Assembly (NCBI GenBank): GCA_015847255.1
Contig: JADLZK010005824.1
Span: 274,111 to 338,110, forward strand
Origin: Hyparrhenia diplandra
Taxonomy: Eukaryota; Streptophyta; Magnoliopsida; Poales; Poaceae
Direction of reading: 5' to 3'
DNA: 64,000 nt
Shown here: in pieces, positions 13,401-23,590 of the stretch
Numbering within the stretch: the first letter of the stretch is position 1
How the letters are laid out: each line of letters opens with the position of its first letter
Translations under genes and position numbers: made by a program
Notes under the pieces: model-generated
Told to the model about the DNA's origin: nothing
Database searches by the model: none
What the model saw: only the letters and a program-made list of their open reading frames with translations

Positions 13401-15984
13401 ATGGCTGATAATCTTGTAGATCCAGAATGTTTCAAACACTTTGATGTTCTGCAATGCCCTCCAGACCACCACTACCTTGAAAACACAGCCCAGGTGAATT
13501 CTCACATCACTGTTTTTTTTAAGTTACTCTGTTTCAAATTGTAAGTCGTTCTATGTATCTGGACACAATATATATCTAGGTAGGTAGCAAAAGCTATGTA
13601 TCTAGAAAAGCCAGAACAACTTAGAATTTGGAACAGAGGGGAGTATTATTTATTTGTAGTAAACTTGCACGCTTCCTTTTTAGCTGATTATGAAAGCAAT
13701 TCCTATACTCTGGTCCCATTGTAAAATACTATCTCTGTCCAAAATATAGTTAGTTCTGGGTTTGTTGTACTCCCTCCGTCATGTAGGAGTTCTAGGACAT
13801 ATTACACTTTTTAACCTCCCTTAATCATGGAGAGGGATTAGGATTAGCTATTGGGTTGGCATAAACATTAATGGTAAGTATGCATATGAATGCATGGGTA
13901 CCTATTATTATTTATTTTTTTTGAAAGAACATGGCAGCAGCTCTGCCTCTCAATTAAGGAAGGAAAGAGTTTATGTGCAGAAAGTGCCATCGGCACAAGG
14001 AACCCCCAAGAATGCAGTACACCTTGCATGGGTACCTTATGATTCAGGACTGAGGGAGTAAGTCAAATTATTTTGAATAGAGTTTATCTACAGAAAGTGC
14101 CATCGGCACAAGAAACCCCCCAAGAACGCAGTACACCTTGCATGGGTACCTTATGATTCAGGACTGAGGGAGTAAGTCAAATTATTTTGAATTTTGACCA
14201 AGTTTATATTTATAGGAAAAATTAATAAACATCTGTGACTTAAAAATTTATATTTTCATAGCTGATCTAATTACTATTTTGGTGTCCCAAATGTTATTTT
14301 CTCCTATAAATTGGGGAAAACATAACATGGTTTCACTTAGGACAAACTTACAAGTATATATGTTATGGGATGGAGGGAGTACTCCCTTTGGTCATTGTAG
14401 TTGACTTCTCTTTTTGCATGTAGTTGAGGTATATAAAATTCAGCGATCCATATCTATATAGATTTGAAAATGCGAGTAAACTTGTCCTGAAACATAGTAA
14501 TTTACTAATTTTACTGTATCTTCTAAACATATCAGAACAAAAGTTAGTAGGGAACCTTGCATTTTGGCGACTATTTTGATCTCCAGAATGGCAATTGTTT
14601 GTGTCGGGAGGGAATTTTTTTTTGTTGGCATTTCACTGGTATAGTCAAATACGTTTCTGCATGAGGTTTCTTGCTTACATATTGTTAAACAATGTTCTGG
14701 CAGGGTACGGGTGGAAGAAAGTGGGTCAAAAGGTACAGCAGGAATGGAGCATACTTGAGAAGAACCTACCAGGTCTGCTAATACTCAATACAAACACTAA
14801 GAATAACCTGAGGACAACCACATTATGATTTGCTGATGTTCCTTTCACTGCATTTGTAGACTATATTTATGTTAGGGTATTTGAGGATCGTGATGGATCT
14901 CTTTGAGAGCTGTAATTGTTGGAGCAAGTGGAACACCCTACCAAGATGGCCTGTTCTTCTTTGATTTCCACCTTCCACCTGAGTATCCAGAAGTCCCTCC
15001 GGTAATTGCAACAACTACATCTTTCATCTTTCTTTGTCTTTGTTTTCATTTTCGTAACTGCTGTATACTTAAACTGTAAATAAATATATTTAGCTTAAAC
15101 TCTGCTGACAGTGCTGCATTTTTTTTTCATCCTGGCAACCATTGTTGAATCTGCAGTCAGCATACTATCATTCTGGTGGTTTGCGTGTAAATCCAAACCT
15201 GTATGTGGACGGGAAGGTTTGCTTAAGTCTCTTAAATACTTGGACTGGCAGAGGGAACGAAGTGTGGCATCCATCATCATCAAGTATTCTCCAAGTACTA
15301 GTTTCAATTCAGGGATTGGTTCTCAATGAAAACCCTATTTTAATGAGGCTGGGTACGAGAAGCAAGTTGGTACTGTTGAAGGGGAGAAGAATGCAGTACC
15401 GTATAATGAGAATACATACCTGCTGAGCGTGAAATCCATGCTGTATATATTGAGACGGCCTCCTTTGGTAATTAAACTTGCGATTGCACTTGTCATTATC
15501 CAGTTAATCCAGTTTGCACGTTCATTCCTATAATCTGTTACTTGAATCTGTCACCAAATTGATAAGCATGTAACAAAATAAAATCTAGAAACTCCTAATT
15601 TTTATGCATCTAGTGGTCATTTTTTTCTTCATATGGTCCAGTAAAGAATTTTATTAGTTTAAGATCTATTCAATACCTCTTTATTTTCTAATTGTTTAAT
15701 GCATGACACCACAGCATTTTGAGGATTTCGTGAGGAGCCACTTCCACAAGCGTGGTCACTACATCCTTAAAGCTTGTGAGGCCTATTTGCAAGGAAATGT
15801 TGTTGGCACTCTCACTGACGATGCATGCCCCACCGACAGAAGTAAGGAGCACTCGAGCTCTGTTGGCTTCAAGCTTGCACTAGCAAAGATTTTACCACGG
15901 CTGATTGCAGCCCTGAAGGACATCGGAGCCGACTGCGACCAGTACGAGCACCTTGGGAAAACAGAAACAGTTAAAGAAAGCTGA
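10465..15984 (+). CDS. large E2 ubiquitin-conjugating enzyme, UBC23/UBC24 (PHO2)-class
   Basis: Members of this class are E2 enzymes with an about 700-residue N-terminal extension; PHO2/UBC24 removes phosphate transporters and PHO1 in Arabidopsis. Coding exons read as 10465-12430, 12806-12943, 13069-13493, 14704-14772, 14860-15001, 15157-15467 and 15715-15984, about 1107 codons, as expected for UBC23-type proteins. The N-terminal part shows repeated acidic stretches and 'VxWxDGS' modules (VRVLWIDGSEKT, VDVIWQDGTKEC, EVIWGDGSISK). The UBC fold is in the last four exons: GTPYQDGLFFFDFHLPPEYP, then HSGGLRVNPNLYVDGKVCLS with the catalytic Cys in GKVCLSLLNTW near 15220. Frame breaks occur near 11530, 13165, 13205, 14735, 14895, 14905 and 15332, mostly one base in a homopolymer. 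I saw no miR399-like target (TCTCCTTTGGCA-type) in 9.0-10.4 kb, so a UBC23-like role is more likely than PHO2 itself. Confidence 0.85.
12460..12606. mobile_element. Stowaway-like MITE, hairpin, in E2 intron
   Basis: Inverted repeat ttccctccattccaaattata ... tttggaacggaggtag, flanked by TA at 12458-12459 and 12607-12608. The arms pair for about 65 bases each, so the transcript of this intron would form a near-perfect hairpin. It lies in the intron between coding exons 1 and 2. Confidence 0.85.
13527..13643. mobile_element. degenerate Stowaway-like MITE in E2 intron
   Basis: Ends ctctgtttcaaattgtaag and tagaatttggaacagagg...gag with TA on both sides (13525-13526 and 13644-13645). Inner sequence (atgtatctagaaaagccag) matches the MITE at 12460-12606, so both belong to one family, this one more diverged. 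Confidence 0.75.
13904..14024 (-). mobile_element. short non-LTR (SINE or LINE 3' end) fragment with TSD
   Basis: Starts with T-rich sequence then ttgaaagaacatggcagcag, the reverse complement of a poly-A-tailed LINE/SINE 3' end; the same ctctgc...caattaag(g)aagg signature recurs at 39590-39630. The direct repeat tgcatgggtacct at 13891-13903 and 14025-14037 is the target-site duplication. Confidence 0.75.
13966..14192. repeat. 113-bp tandem duplication in E2 intron
   Basis: The unit starting agagtttat at 13966 is followed by a second copy at 14079 with only a few differences, through ...aaattattttgaat. The unit includes the right part of the retro-insert and one copy of its target duplication, so the duplication happened after the insertion. 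Confidence 0.85.
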
Positions 15985-18540
15985 TTCATTGAGGGACTTG
16001 TACTTGGATTTTTTGTTTTTCTGTTTCTTTTTGTTCAGAAAGATGGTGACACCAGCAGGCTGTTTTCCTATAAATGTACATTCAAAGTTTGTTGTTTCAG
16101 TCAAACATTTGGAAAATATGGCTCCAAATGATTTATTTTTGATATACATGAAACTGAGCTCTACCATGTACAGTTGATGTTTGTTAAACTTGCATTGTCT
16201 AAACTTCAAAAGATCAGGAAGGCATTGTCTTTCAAAAAAAAAATTCAAAGATCAGGAAGGCATTGGCAATATTGGAACCAGGTCTAGAAAATCCTGAACA
16301 GAGGTGTGAGGTCCATGTCGTGTTGATTTCAGGGATATACACTCGTGGGGGAAAAAATACTTTGGCAATTCCTTTTCCATGTTGAGTTTGGAATTCGGAA
16401 TGTATTTTCCTTTGTTTATTTAATCGTATCCATTTTCCTTTGTTTATTTAATCTTCGGGAAGGACTGCTGATTCTTGATCAGATAATCTGACTTTGAAAA
16501 AAAAAAAAAAGGTCATCAGCAATGGCCTGCAGCCCCTTACCCTCCGTGCCGTGTTTGGGTTGTTGAAGTTTTAAATACCCAACTATCCAGCTTCTTGTTT
16601 ATCTGGTTGACTAGAGAGTCCTGTGATCTTGGCATGGTTCCCAATCTGATCTTGGCAATGTTATCTTAGTCCAACAAGTACACCCTGTGCTGTGCTGCCT
16701 GTGGGGGGCTTACGTCGTAGCAATGGATCAGGTTTGTTATTCCCGTTGATTACAGTAGCAGCAAGATCGATCAATCGCAGACTCGAAACGTACGAGTTCA
16801 GTGACGACCGGATAGACGGCGTTGCCAGGCGAACTACGCTGGCGTCGTGCACCACGCAGCACTTGCAGCATTTTTTAGTGGCAAATGGCGCGTTATTCTG
16901 CCACACCCCTGGCTTGGCTTTGGATGGCTGACTTCATGGAGAAGAAGATCGGGACGCACCGCCGCGGATCCGTAGCTTGACTTCAGGCATGCGTGCCTGC
17001 AACGACTCGAGATTTGGATCGCGCTTTGGTTTCACACTAAGAACATCGCTTCAGTAGAAACATCTGTCGTAGTTTTGCTTTCCTCATTTACCAAAATGCA
17101 CCAAATCTGAGTAACCATTTACAACATGTCCCGTAAGGTGTTTTTTTTTTTCAAAAGTTTATAGAAAATATTTTCAACATCCATGACCTAGGTATACTAT
17201 GAAAATATATTGCATGACAAATCTAATGATACTTATTAATCGCCAGCCATGCGCGCGATCCATGTACTTAGACCAGTTTCACTGAAAATTTCATATCCCT
17301 ATTTCCAAAACACTTTCACATGTTAAAACGTGTAAATAGGTTTCATTCCTATGCAACTCTTTTTTTATCCCATGAAACTTTCTTCATCTATATCTAATAA
17401 AATACTGACCAGGCCTAGATCACATGGCTCCTCGTAATTGGGAATTTGGGGATCATGTATCACTTGCTTCTCGGTGTGTGTGGCCTCATGGTTGCCTATT
17501 TATATGGGGCGCCCGTAGCTTAGCTTGGTTCAATCCAAATTAACACTCACAATTGTTCGTACTCGGCACCTGCAGGCCTCTAGCTAGGTTCTGCCGCGAG
17601 CAAGCATTATTGTCCCAGCTGCTGCATGCGCCACTATCTATCTCATCAGCAATTCAGCACTGGTTTGTATCCATCTGCTCATCTGATTACCAATAATTTA
17701 TACTGCAGTTTTCATTTCATTTCGTCCTTCCTAGCTATCAGCATGGCCATTATATATGTATATATAAGTCAGCGTAGAGATCCAGCTCCACACTAGGCAT
17801 ACACGCACATGGAGTTCTTGATGATTATGAACTAGGAAGCTAAGCTTGGTAGCTGTAATGACCAGAAAAATCTATCCATATATCTGCAGAAATTTGATAG
17901 AGCATGTTCTGCTGATTTAAATTTGGCGGCTGATTTCGTCGATTTAATAGTATTCTGAGAGAGAATAAGCTGAAGCGAGCCCGAGCCCATGCCGAAATCA
18001 GTAGAACAGGCTCATACTCGCGTGAATCATCGCTACATCTGGTTTAGAAGGAATAAACTGTTTATGAATCACCAGCTTATTTCTGTTTTTCTCAGATTGC
18101 CCATGCTTTCAAGCCTAGCTATAGTAAGTAATAGTGTGAGTCGTCTATGTAAATAGATACCATGAACTGTTAGCTCTTTCTGAATATATCGTGCTTTTTA
18201 ATTTCTCAATCAACCACCGCTCCACTTGCATGCATAACAATGGAAAAGGAATTCGTAGAGATACCTTCACAAGGATGCATGTCTCTTATACCATCATCAT
18301 CCGTTCAAAAAGGTCGCCAATTTTTGTGACATACAGTACATATATAAAAGCATGTGGCACAGCCAAGTGCTGCCACCAGTCTCTACCACTTCGACGACAG
18401 CTAGCGTAGTGGGAGCTCCATATGCATATAAACATTTAGATGGATTGGAGTAGTAGCGCACCATGCATCTGCAAATGAATATTGGCGCACCGCGCATGCA
18501 TGCTCGCCAATATGCATGTAGATTGCTCTTCTCATAAAAA
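15985..18540. other. intergenic region between E2 and first LPR gene
   Basis: Contains the 3' UTR of the E2 gene, a short tandem direct repeat near 16209-16265 (aaagatcaggaaggcattg twice), and AT-rich DNA. A block at about 17.4-17.65 kb has promoter-like features. No protein-coding gene was recognised. Confidence 0.45.
17497..17507 (+). promoter_or_regulatory. possible TATA box of a distal LPR transcript start
   Basis: tatttatatgg followed about 30 bases later by a CA-rich start-like region and about 150 bases on by a donor-like cactg/gtttgt (near 17661). It could mark a noncoding first exon of the LPR gene at 19326, but the distance is long and no transcript evidence is available. Confidence 0.2.
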
Positions 18541-18542
18541 GT

Positions 18543-19065
18543 TGTCCGGACGCGAGGGTTTTCAATTTCGGCTGAAATTTTCGAAATTTTGAAACTTTGG
18601 GTTTCTCGGTGGGCACGAAAAGAAATCCTCTACGGTCAAAAAATTTCGTGTGAATTGTCTCCCACCCTCAAATAGCGCTAAAATGACCCAAAATTGACTT
18701 TCTTGTCGGCCCACCATATATATATAGCCCTATCAAACCCTAAAATCACACCCAAAATCCACATTCTATCCCCGCCTCCGACTTTCCTCTATTGCCGGGG
18801 GCGGCCCTCCCGGCAAGAGCACACAAGGGCGACTGTGAGCCGCCTGTAGCCCCCCATAGAAATGCGGAATCATGTCAATTTTTTACCGTGTATTTATGGT
18901 GTATGATCAACTATAGATAGTTTCAAGTTTAAATCATGTCAATTTTTAAAAAAACTTGAATTTAATTTAAATTTGATCCAAAATTTCGGGAATTTCAAAA
19001 ATTTCCCTTTTCTCAGTGGGTTTCAGAATTTTTTTATTTCCAAAATTGAAAACACGGGACGCGAG
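18543..19065. mobile_element. candidate transposon with long imperfect terminal inverted repeats
   Basis: Left arm (about 18549-18612: gcgagggttttcaatttcgg ... gggtttctcggtggg) is matched in inverted form by the right arm (about 19003-19066: cccttttctcagtgggtttc ... attgaaaacacgggacgcg). The arms are roughly 60 bases. I cannot define a target duplication or name the superfamily. It lies 260 bases upstream of the LPR start codon. Confidence 0.5.
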
Positions 19066-19325
19066 ACCACCGATCGACGCCCATAGAGATACTCCGTATG
19101 AGCATGCATGAGATACAGGTATAGCACTAGCTGGGCGATAGAGGTATAGCACTACCTGGGCGGCGGGCTCAAATAATGATGGCGTGCACCTGCATCTGCA
19201 CGCACTACTGGCTAGTCCAGCAGCCTGATGGCTGATTGTTATATTTATCTCTGATTCTGTCTTGGCTCTTGCATTCAGAGAATCAGAGGTGTCCTGTAAC
19301 CAATAACAGCCCGCCGGCCGGTAAA

Positions 19326-21343
19326 ATGGTCGCCGCCGCCAGAGCAGAGCTCGCCGCTCTTCTCCTCGTCGCCGCCGCCGTCTGCGCTGCCACGGGGTTC
19401 AGGCCGCCGGGACCGCCGCCGGTGTCGGAGGACACCCTTGAGCAGGTGGCCGCCTCGCTGGAAATGTACGTCGACGAGCTCCCTCAGATGCCTAAGGTCC
19501 TCGGCTACTCCATCAAACACGGCCGCCCCACGCCGACTCACCTCACCATCGGCATGTACCAAAAGAAATGGGTATTTATCTTCTCACAATTTATATATCT
19601 ATATAACTATCTAAGTTGTGCGTGACACTGTTGATTGAAAGTTGACTTTTGTATTTTCGTTGTGCGCGCGTAATCAATCAATGCAATGCAAGCAGAAATT
19701 CCACCGGGACCTGCCGGCGACGACCGTGTTCGTGTTCGGCACGTCGGCGGAGACCGCCACCTTCCCGGGGCCAACCATCGAGGCGCTACAGGGGGTCCCG
19801 CTGTCCGTGACGTGGGAGAACCACCTCCCCGACCGCCACATCCTGCCATGGGATCCCACCGTCCCCACCGCCATCCCCAGGAGCGGCCGCGGCGTGCCCA
19901 CCGTCGTCCACCTCCACGGCGGCGTCGACCCGCCGCAGTCCGACGGGCACGCCAACGCCTGGTTCACCGCGGGGTTCCGTGACCGGGGACCCGCGTGGAC
20001 GACGCCGACGTACGCGTACCCGAACGCGCAGTCCCCGGCGGCGCGCTGTGGTACCACGACCACGCGCTGGGGCTCACCCGCGCCAACCTCCTCGCGGGCC
20101 TCCTCGGCGCCTACGTCCTCCGCAACCCCGCCGTGGAGGCGCCCCTCGGCTCCCCGCCGGCGACGCGTTCGACCGGGTGCTGGTCCTCGCCGACCGCAGC
20201 TTCTACGCCAACGGCGCGCTCTACATGAACTGCACCGGCGACAACCCTGCAGTCCACCCGCAGTGGCAGCCCGAGTACTTCGGGGACGCCGTCACCGTCA
20301 ACGGTAAGGCCTGGCCGTTCCTCCGCGTGAAGCGCCGACGCTACCGGTTCCGCGTCATCAACGCCAGCAACGCCCGGTTCTTCAACCTCTCGCTCTCCAA
20401 CGGCCTCCCGTTCCACGTCGTCGGCTCCGACGCCAGCTACCTGCCCCGCCCCGTCGTCGCCACGCACCTCCTCGTCGCCGTGGCCGAGGCGTTCGACGTC
20501 GTCGTCGACTTCTCCGAGTCGTCCGCGTCGCCGACACATGAGGAGGAGGTGGAGCTCGTCAACACGGCGCCGTACCCGTACCCGGACGGCGACGCGCCGA
20601 ACGACCTCAACGGCAAGGTGATGAAGTTCGTCGTGGACGCGCCGCCGCCGGCGAAGAAGGACGACGACGACGACCAATCGAGGGTGCCGGCGCGGCTGCT
20701 GGACTACGTCAAGGTCGCCGAGGAAGAGGCGGCGCGGACGCGGTACATCGTGTTGTACGAGTACGAGGACGAGGCGTCCGGCGACCCGACGCACCTGTAC
20801 ATCAACGGGAAGCGGATGGAGGACCCGGCGACGGAGACGCCGCGGGCTGGCACGACGGAGGTGTGGGAGGTGATCAACCTCACGCAGGACAACCACCCGC
20901 TGCACCTGCACCTGGCCACGTTCCAGGCCGTGCGCGTGCGGGGGCTCGTCGGCCTGGAGGAGTTCAAGCGCTGCATGGAGAAGCTCAACGACGCGGTCCG
21001 CTGCGAGGTGGGCCGGCACGCCGTGGGGAGGAGGTGGCCGTGCCGGAGCACGAGAGGACGTGGAAGAACGTGGTCAAGATCGCGCCGGGGTTCATGACGA
21101 CGGTGGTCGTTGAGTTCCTCATGGTCGACACCGGCAGGAGCTACCCGTTCGACGCCACGGCCGAGCCAGGATACGTCTACCATTGCCACGTAAGTAGCCA
21201 AATAACAAGTTGAAGCATCTGCTTATTCATTGCTTATTACCAACTGGGATTGTGAATAATCCTTGGTTTGTTTTGATTAATACTGGCAGATTTTGGATCA
21301 TGAGGACAACGCAATGATTCGGCCGTTGAAACTGATTAAATGA
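19326..21343 (+). CDS. LPR: LPR-type multicopper oxidase (first of a tandem pair)
   Basis: LPR1/LPR2 of Arabidopsis are secretory-pathway multicopper oxidases with ferroxidase activity that drive iron-dependent arrest of root growth in low phosphate. Exons: 19326-19571, 19696-21189, 21290-21343; about 598 residues (family about 580-640). A signal peptide is visible (AALLLVAAAVCAATG). Copper sites are all present: HLHGG (near 19915), WYHDHALGL, HPLHLH (near 20898) and the type 1 motif HCHILDHEDNAMIRP split by the last intron. Three frame breaks in exon 2, near 20036, 20148 and 21026, each equal a missing G in a G run; correcting them joins the conserved frames. I therefore treat the gene as intact with sequence errors. 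The start is the ATG beginning the signal peptide; an in-frame upstream ATG at 19236 would put the signal peptide internally. The symbol is a family name, not a numbered locus. Confidence 0.88.
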
Positions 21344-23525
21344 TCATTCATGCGTCCACTACTTGGGCTACAGAATTTAACAGGAAGAAATAGCTCATTT
21401 GTTTCAAGAAAAAAAAAACTTAATGTTGTCAGCCAAACAGGGCGTTAACTTAAGCAACCAAATGGCTTCAGATCTTATCAGATGATTATACAGAAGTCAA
21501 CAATTTCCTTCAGAGATGTATAACCCATATATACATGTACAGATAAAGGGCAGCATAACTTGTTATTATTATGTATATTCTTGAATTTCTAAATACAGAG
21601 TACCAAACAAATGAAGGAGGTTAAATGAACCATCCATTATTTCACAATATTTTCCATGCTCGTGCTCCATCAAGGTCACAGGCTGAATTTTGGCAAACCA
21701 TCTACCATGTGCGCTTTACACACTTGACTTAGAGCCTGTTTATTACAAGAGCTAGTAGTTGCTAGCTAGCTAAAAATTAGCTGAAATTAACTCTAGTGGA
21801 TTCAAACATAACAACTAATAGGTGGGATAGTCTTTTGGCCAAATATTTAACTAGTACTTGTTAGCCATCTAGCTTGCCAACCATAGCTAATATGAGCTAA
21901 TTTTTAGTCCAACTAGTAACTTGCCCTTAGTTGAGTGGAGGGCTTCCAAACTTAAGATCAACCTCAAGGAATTAGTCAAATCATTTTGCAAAGATAAATT
22001 TAGCTCTAAAAGGTCCATGTGGTATTCAAACAACTAGCTATGATGGCATTTTTTTGCATCCACATGACATGAGTAAAATTTTATCCCTTTATTATCTAAA
22101 ATGTTACACAACAACATCTTGGTATGAGGATATGGTAAGACACGACATGACAATCCTATATTGGATGATGTTTGAGAGGATAGGTGGAATGAGGTCGTTT
22201 CTCCTAGGGAACATTCCTATGAGATGCAGGACGAGCACATCCTCCAGAATAGTGCAAGCCAATTTGTTCCACTTCAACACCGTTACGTGTCATCTTTATC
22301 TTTTGTGACAGAGCCATCTTTATCAATTCAAGACTCCTCCTGTGCCATCCTCTCTCTTTGGCACTATTCTTCATTTTCCTTCTTCGAGGGCTTTGCACAC
22401 CTAGGGAGTGAGCAGGATGAGGGGGAAGGGAAGCGCCGCAAGGGGGTGGGGGTGGGTGGCATGGTAGGCAGTCTAATTCAAGTCGTTTCTGACGGCCCCT
22501 AGCAACAACTACTATCACAGGTGATGGAGCTACATAGACTGGCCGAAATTGGTGGGGACAGGTGTAGCTAGGCGAAACTATATAGTGGGAGCTACACCAT
22601 GGCGTCCACGAAGGTTGTGATGGGCAGCAGCCGCACAATAGGGCATGTGAGCAAGACGGACAGGCGTTATGGTGGGAGAGGAGAGGAAGAAAGAGATTTG
22701 AGGATAGGTTGACCTGCTGGCTCTGCACTAACAATTGCTAACATAAGACTTAATAATCTTCTGCTCTCTCTCCCTCCATCCTTCAAGCAAACATACAATA
22801 GGACGATCCTTTTCCCTCAACTAACTAAAAAGGTAAGATCAAGCCTCTTTGGATGGTCCAAACTAATGTTCAATCCATGTTTTGGGTGTCAATTAATTAG
22901 AAGGCATAAACATTAACTAATCACTGGTCTAACGAAAACTAATAGAGGCTACTAATTGATTAGTAGAACCTATTAGATAAAAGAAAATTTTACTGGTCTA
23001 ACTAAAACTAATAGAGGCTACTAATTGATTAGTAGAACCTATATTAGATAAAAGAAAACTTTAACCTATTATCCACTTCGAGCGACGAACTAAACCTTTA
23101 TTCCGGTGTAGGATGCCATCATCCCGTCCCATCTTTTCCCTAAACCAAATGCATCCCAGCATAAAAGTTGTTCCTAGTTCCTACTACTGTTCTGATGCTT
23201 GACACAACTGGGGAGAAGAAAAAAAAAATCGAGGGGAGAAGAGAATGCCACATCTTTCCCACAGCAAAAGAGGAAATTCGTCGTCCACTAGAAATCGTCG
23301 ACACCTCCCAAGCAAGTCTAAAGAGAGATTCCTGCCCGGGCCCGTCCTTTCCCTGCCCCTGCCAATCTCTAGATTTTTATCTTGTCATCTACCGGTCAGT
23401 GCCCCTCAAAACCAAGAACCAAATTGCTTGCAACCAGCTACCTGCTAGCACCTCGCTAGCTAGCTAGCAGCGAAGTCCGAGGTCTCCACTGAGAAAAACC
23501 TCCATCCATCCCTGCCTCTCTTCAA
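21344..23525. other. spacer between the tandem LPR genes
   Basis: About 2.2 kb without a gene. From about 21.73 kb it has MITE-like sequence (gagcctgtttattacaagagctag, many ctagctag motifs), a GC-richer stretch at 22.4-22.7 kb with no credible protein, and a 69-base tandem duplication near 22.92-23.06 kb. The last 500 bases should hold the promoter of the downstream LPR gene. Confidence 0.4.
22923..23062. repeat. 69-bp tandem duplication
   Basis: actggtctaac(g/t)aaaactaat ... gtagaacctat(at)tagataaaagaaaa is present twice head to tail. It probably lies inside a decayed MITE whose ends may be tttggatggtccaaactaa (about 22.85 kb) and ccctaaaccaaatgcatcc (about 23.14-23.16 kb). Confidence 0.75.
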
Positions 23526-23531
23526 GTCCCC

Positions 23532-23538
23532 TATATAT
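23532..23538 (+). promoter_or_regulatory. TATA box of second LPR gene
   Basis: ccctatatatcctc lies 53 bases before the ATG at 23591, giving a short leader of about 25-30 bases. Position and context fit a plant core promoter. Confidence 0.5.
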
Positions 23539-23590
23539 CCTCTTCTTCACATCATCAGTGAGGTACGGTGTGCTCGGAGTTGTCGCGGCA

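Larger units (their letters stand above)
13770..14379. mobile_element. Stowaway-type MITE(s) carrying a nested retro-insert and tandem duplication
   Basis: Left end ctccctccgtc after TA (13768-13769) and right end tggagggag before TA (14380-14381) frame a 610-base block in the E2 intron. Inside is a short reverse-oriented non-LTR fragment (13904-14024) with a 13-base target duplication, then a 113-base tandem duplication. Internal gagggagta motifs at about 14052 and 14168 could be ends of a smaller original element duplicated with its insert. Confidence 0.65.

Noticed and set aside
20111..21019. 302-codon minus-strand frame across the first LPR gene, and a similar 309-codon frame across the second (25223-26152)
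   Set aside because: Both are antisense shadows of GC-rich exons with compositional (Arg/Val/His) products; the multicopper oxidase frames are clearly conserved.
22204..22734. 176-codon minus-strand frame between the LPR genes
   Set aside because: Cys/Ser/Pro-rich composition, no domain, and lies in MITE-like spacer DNA.
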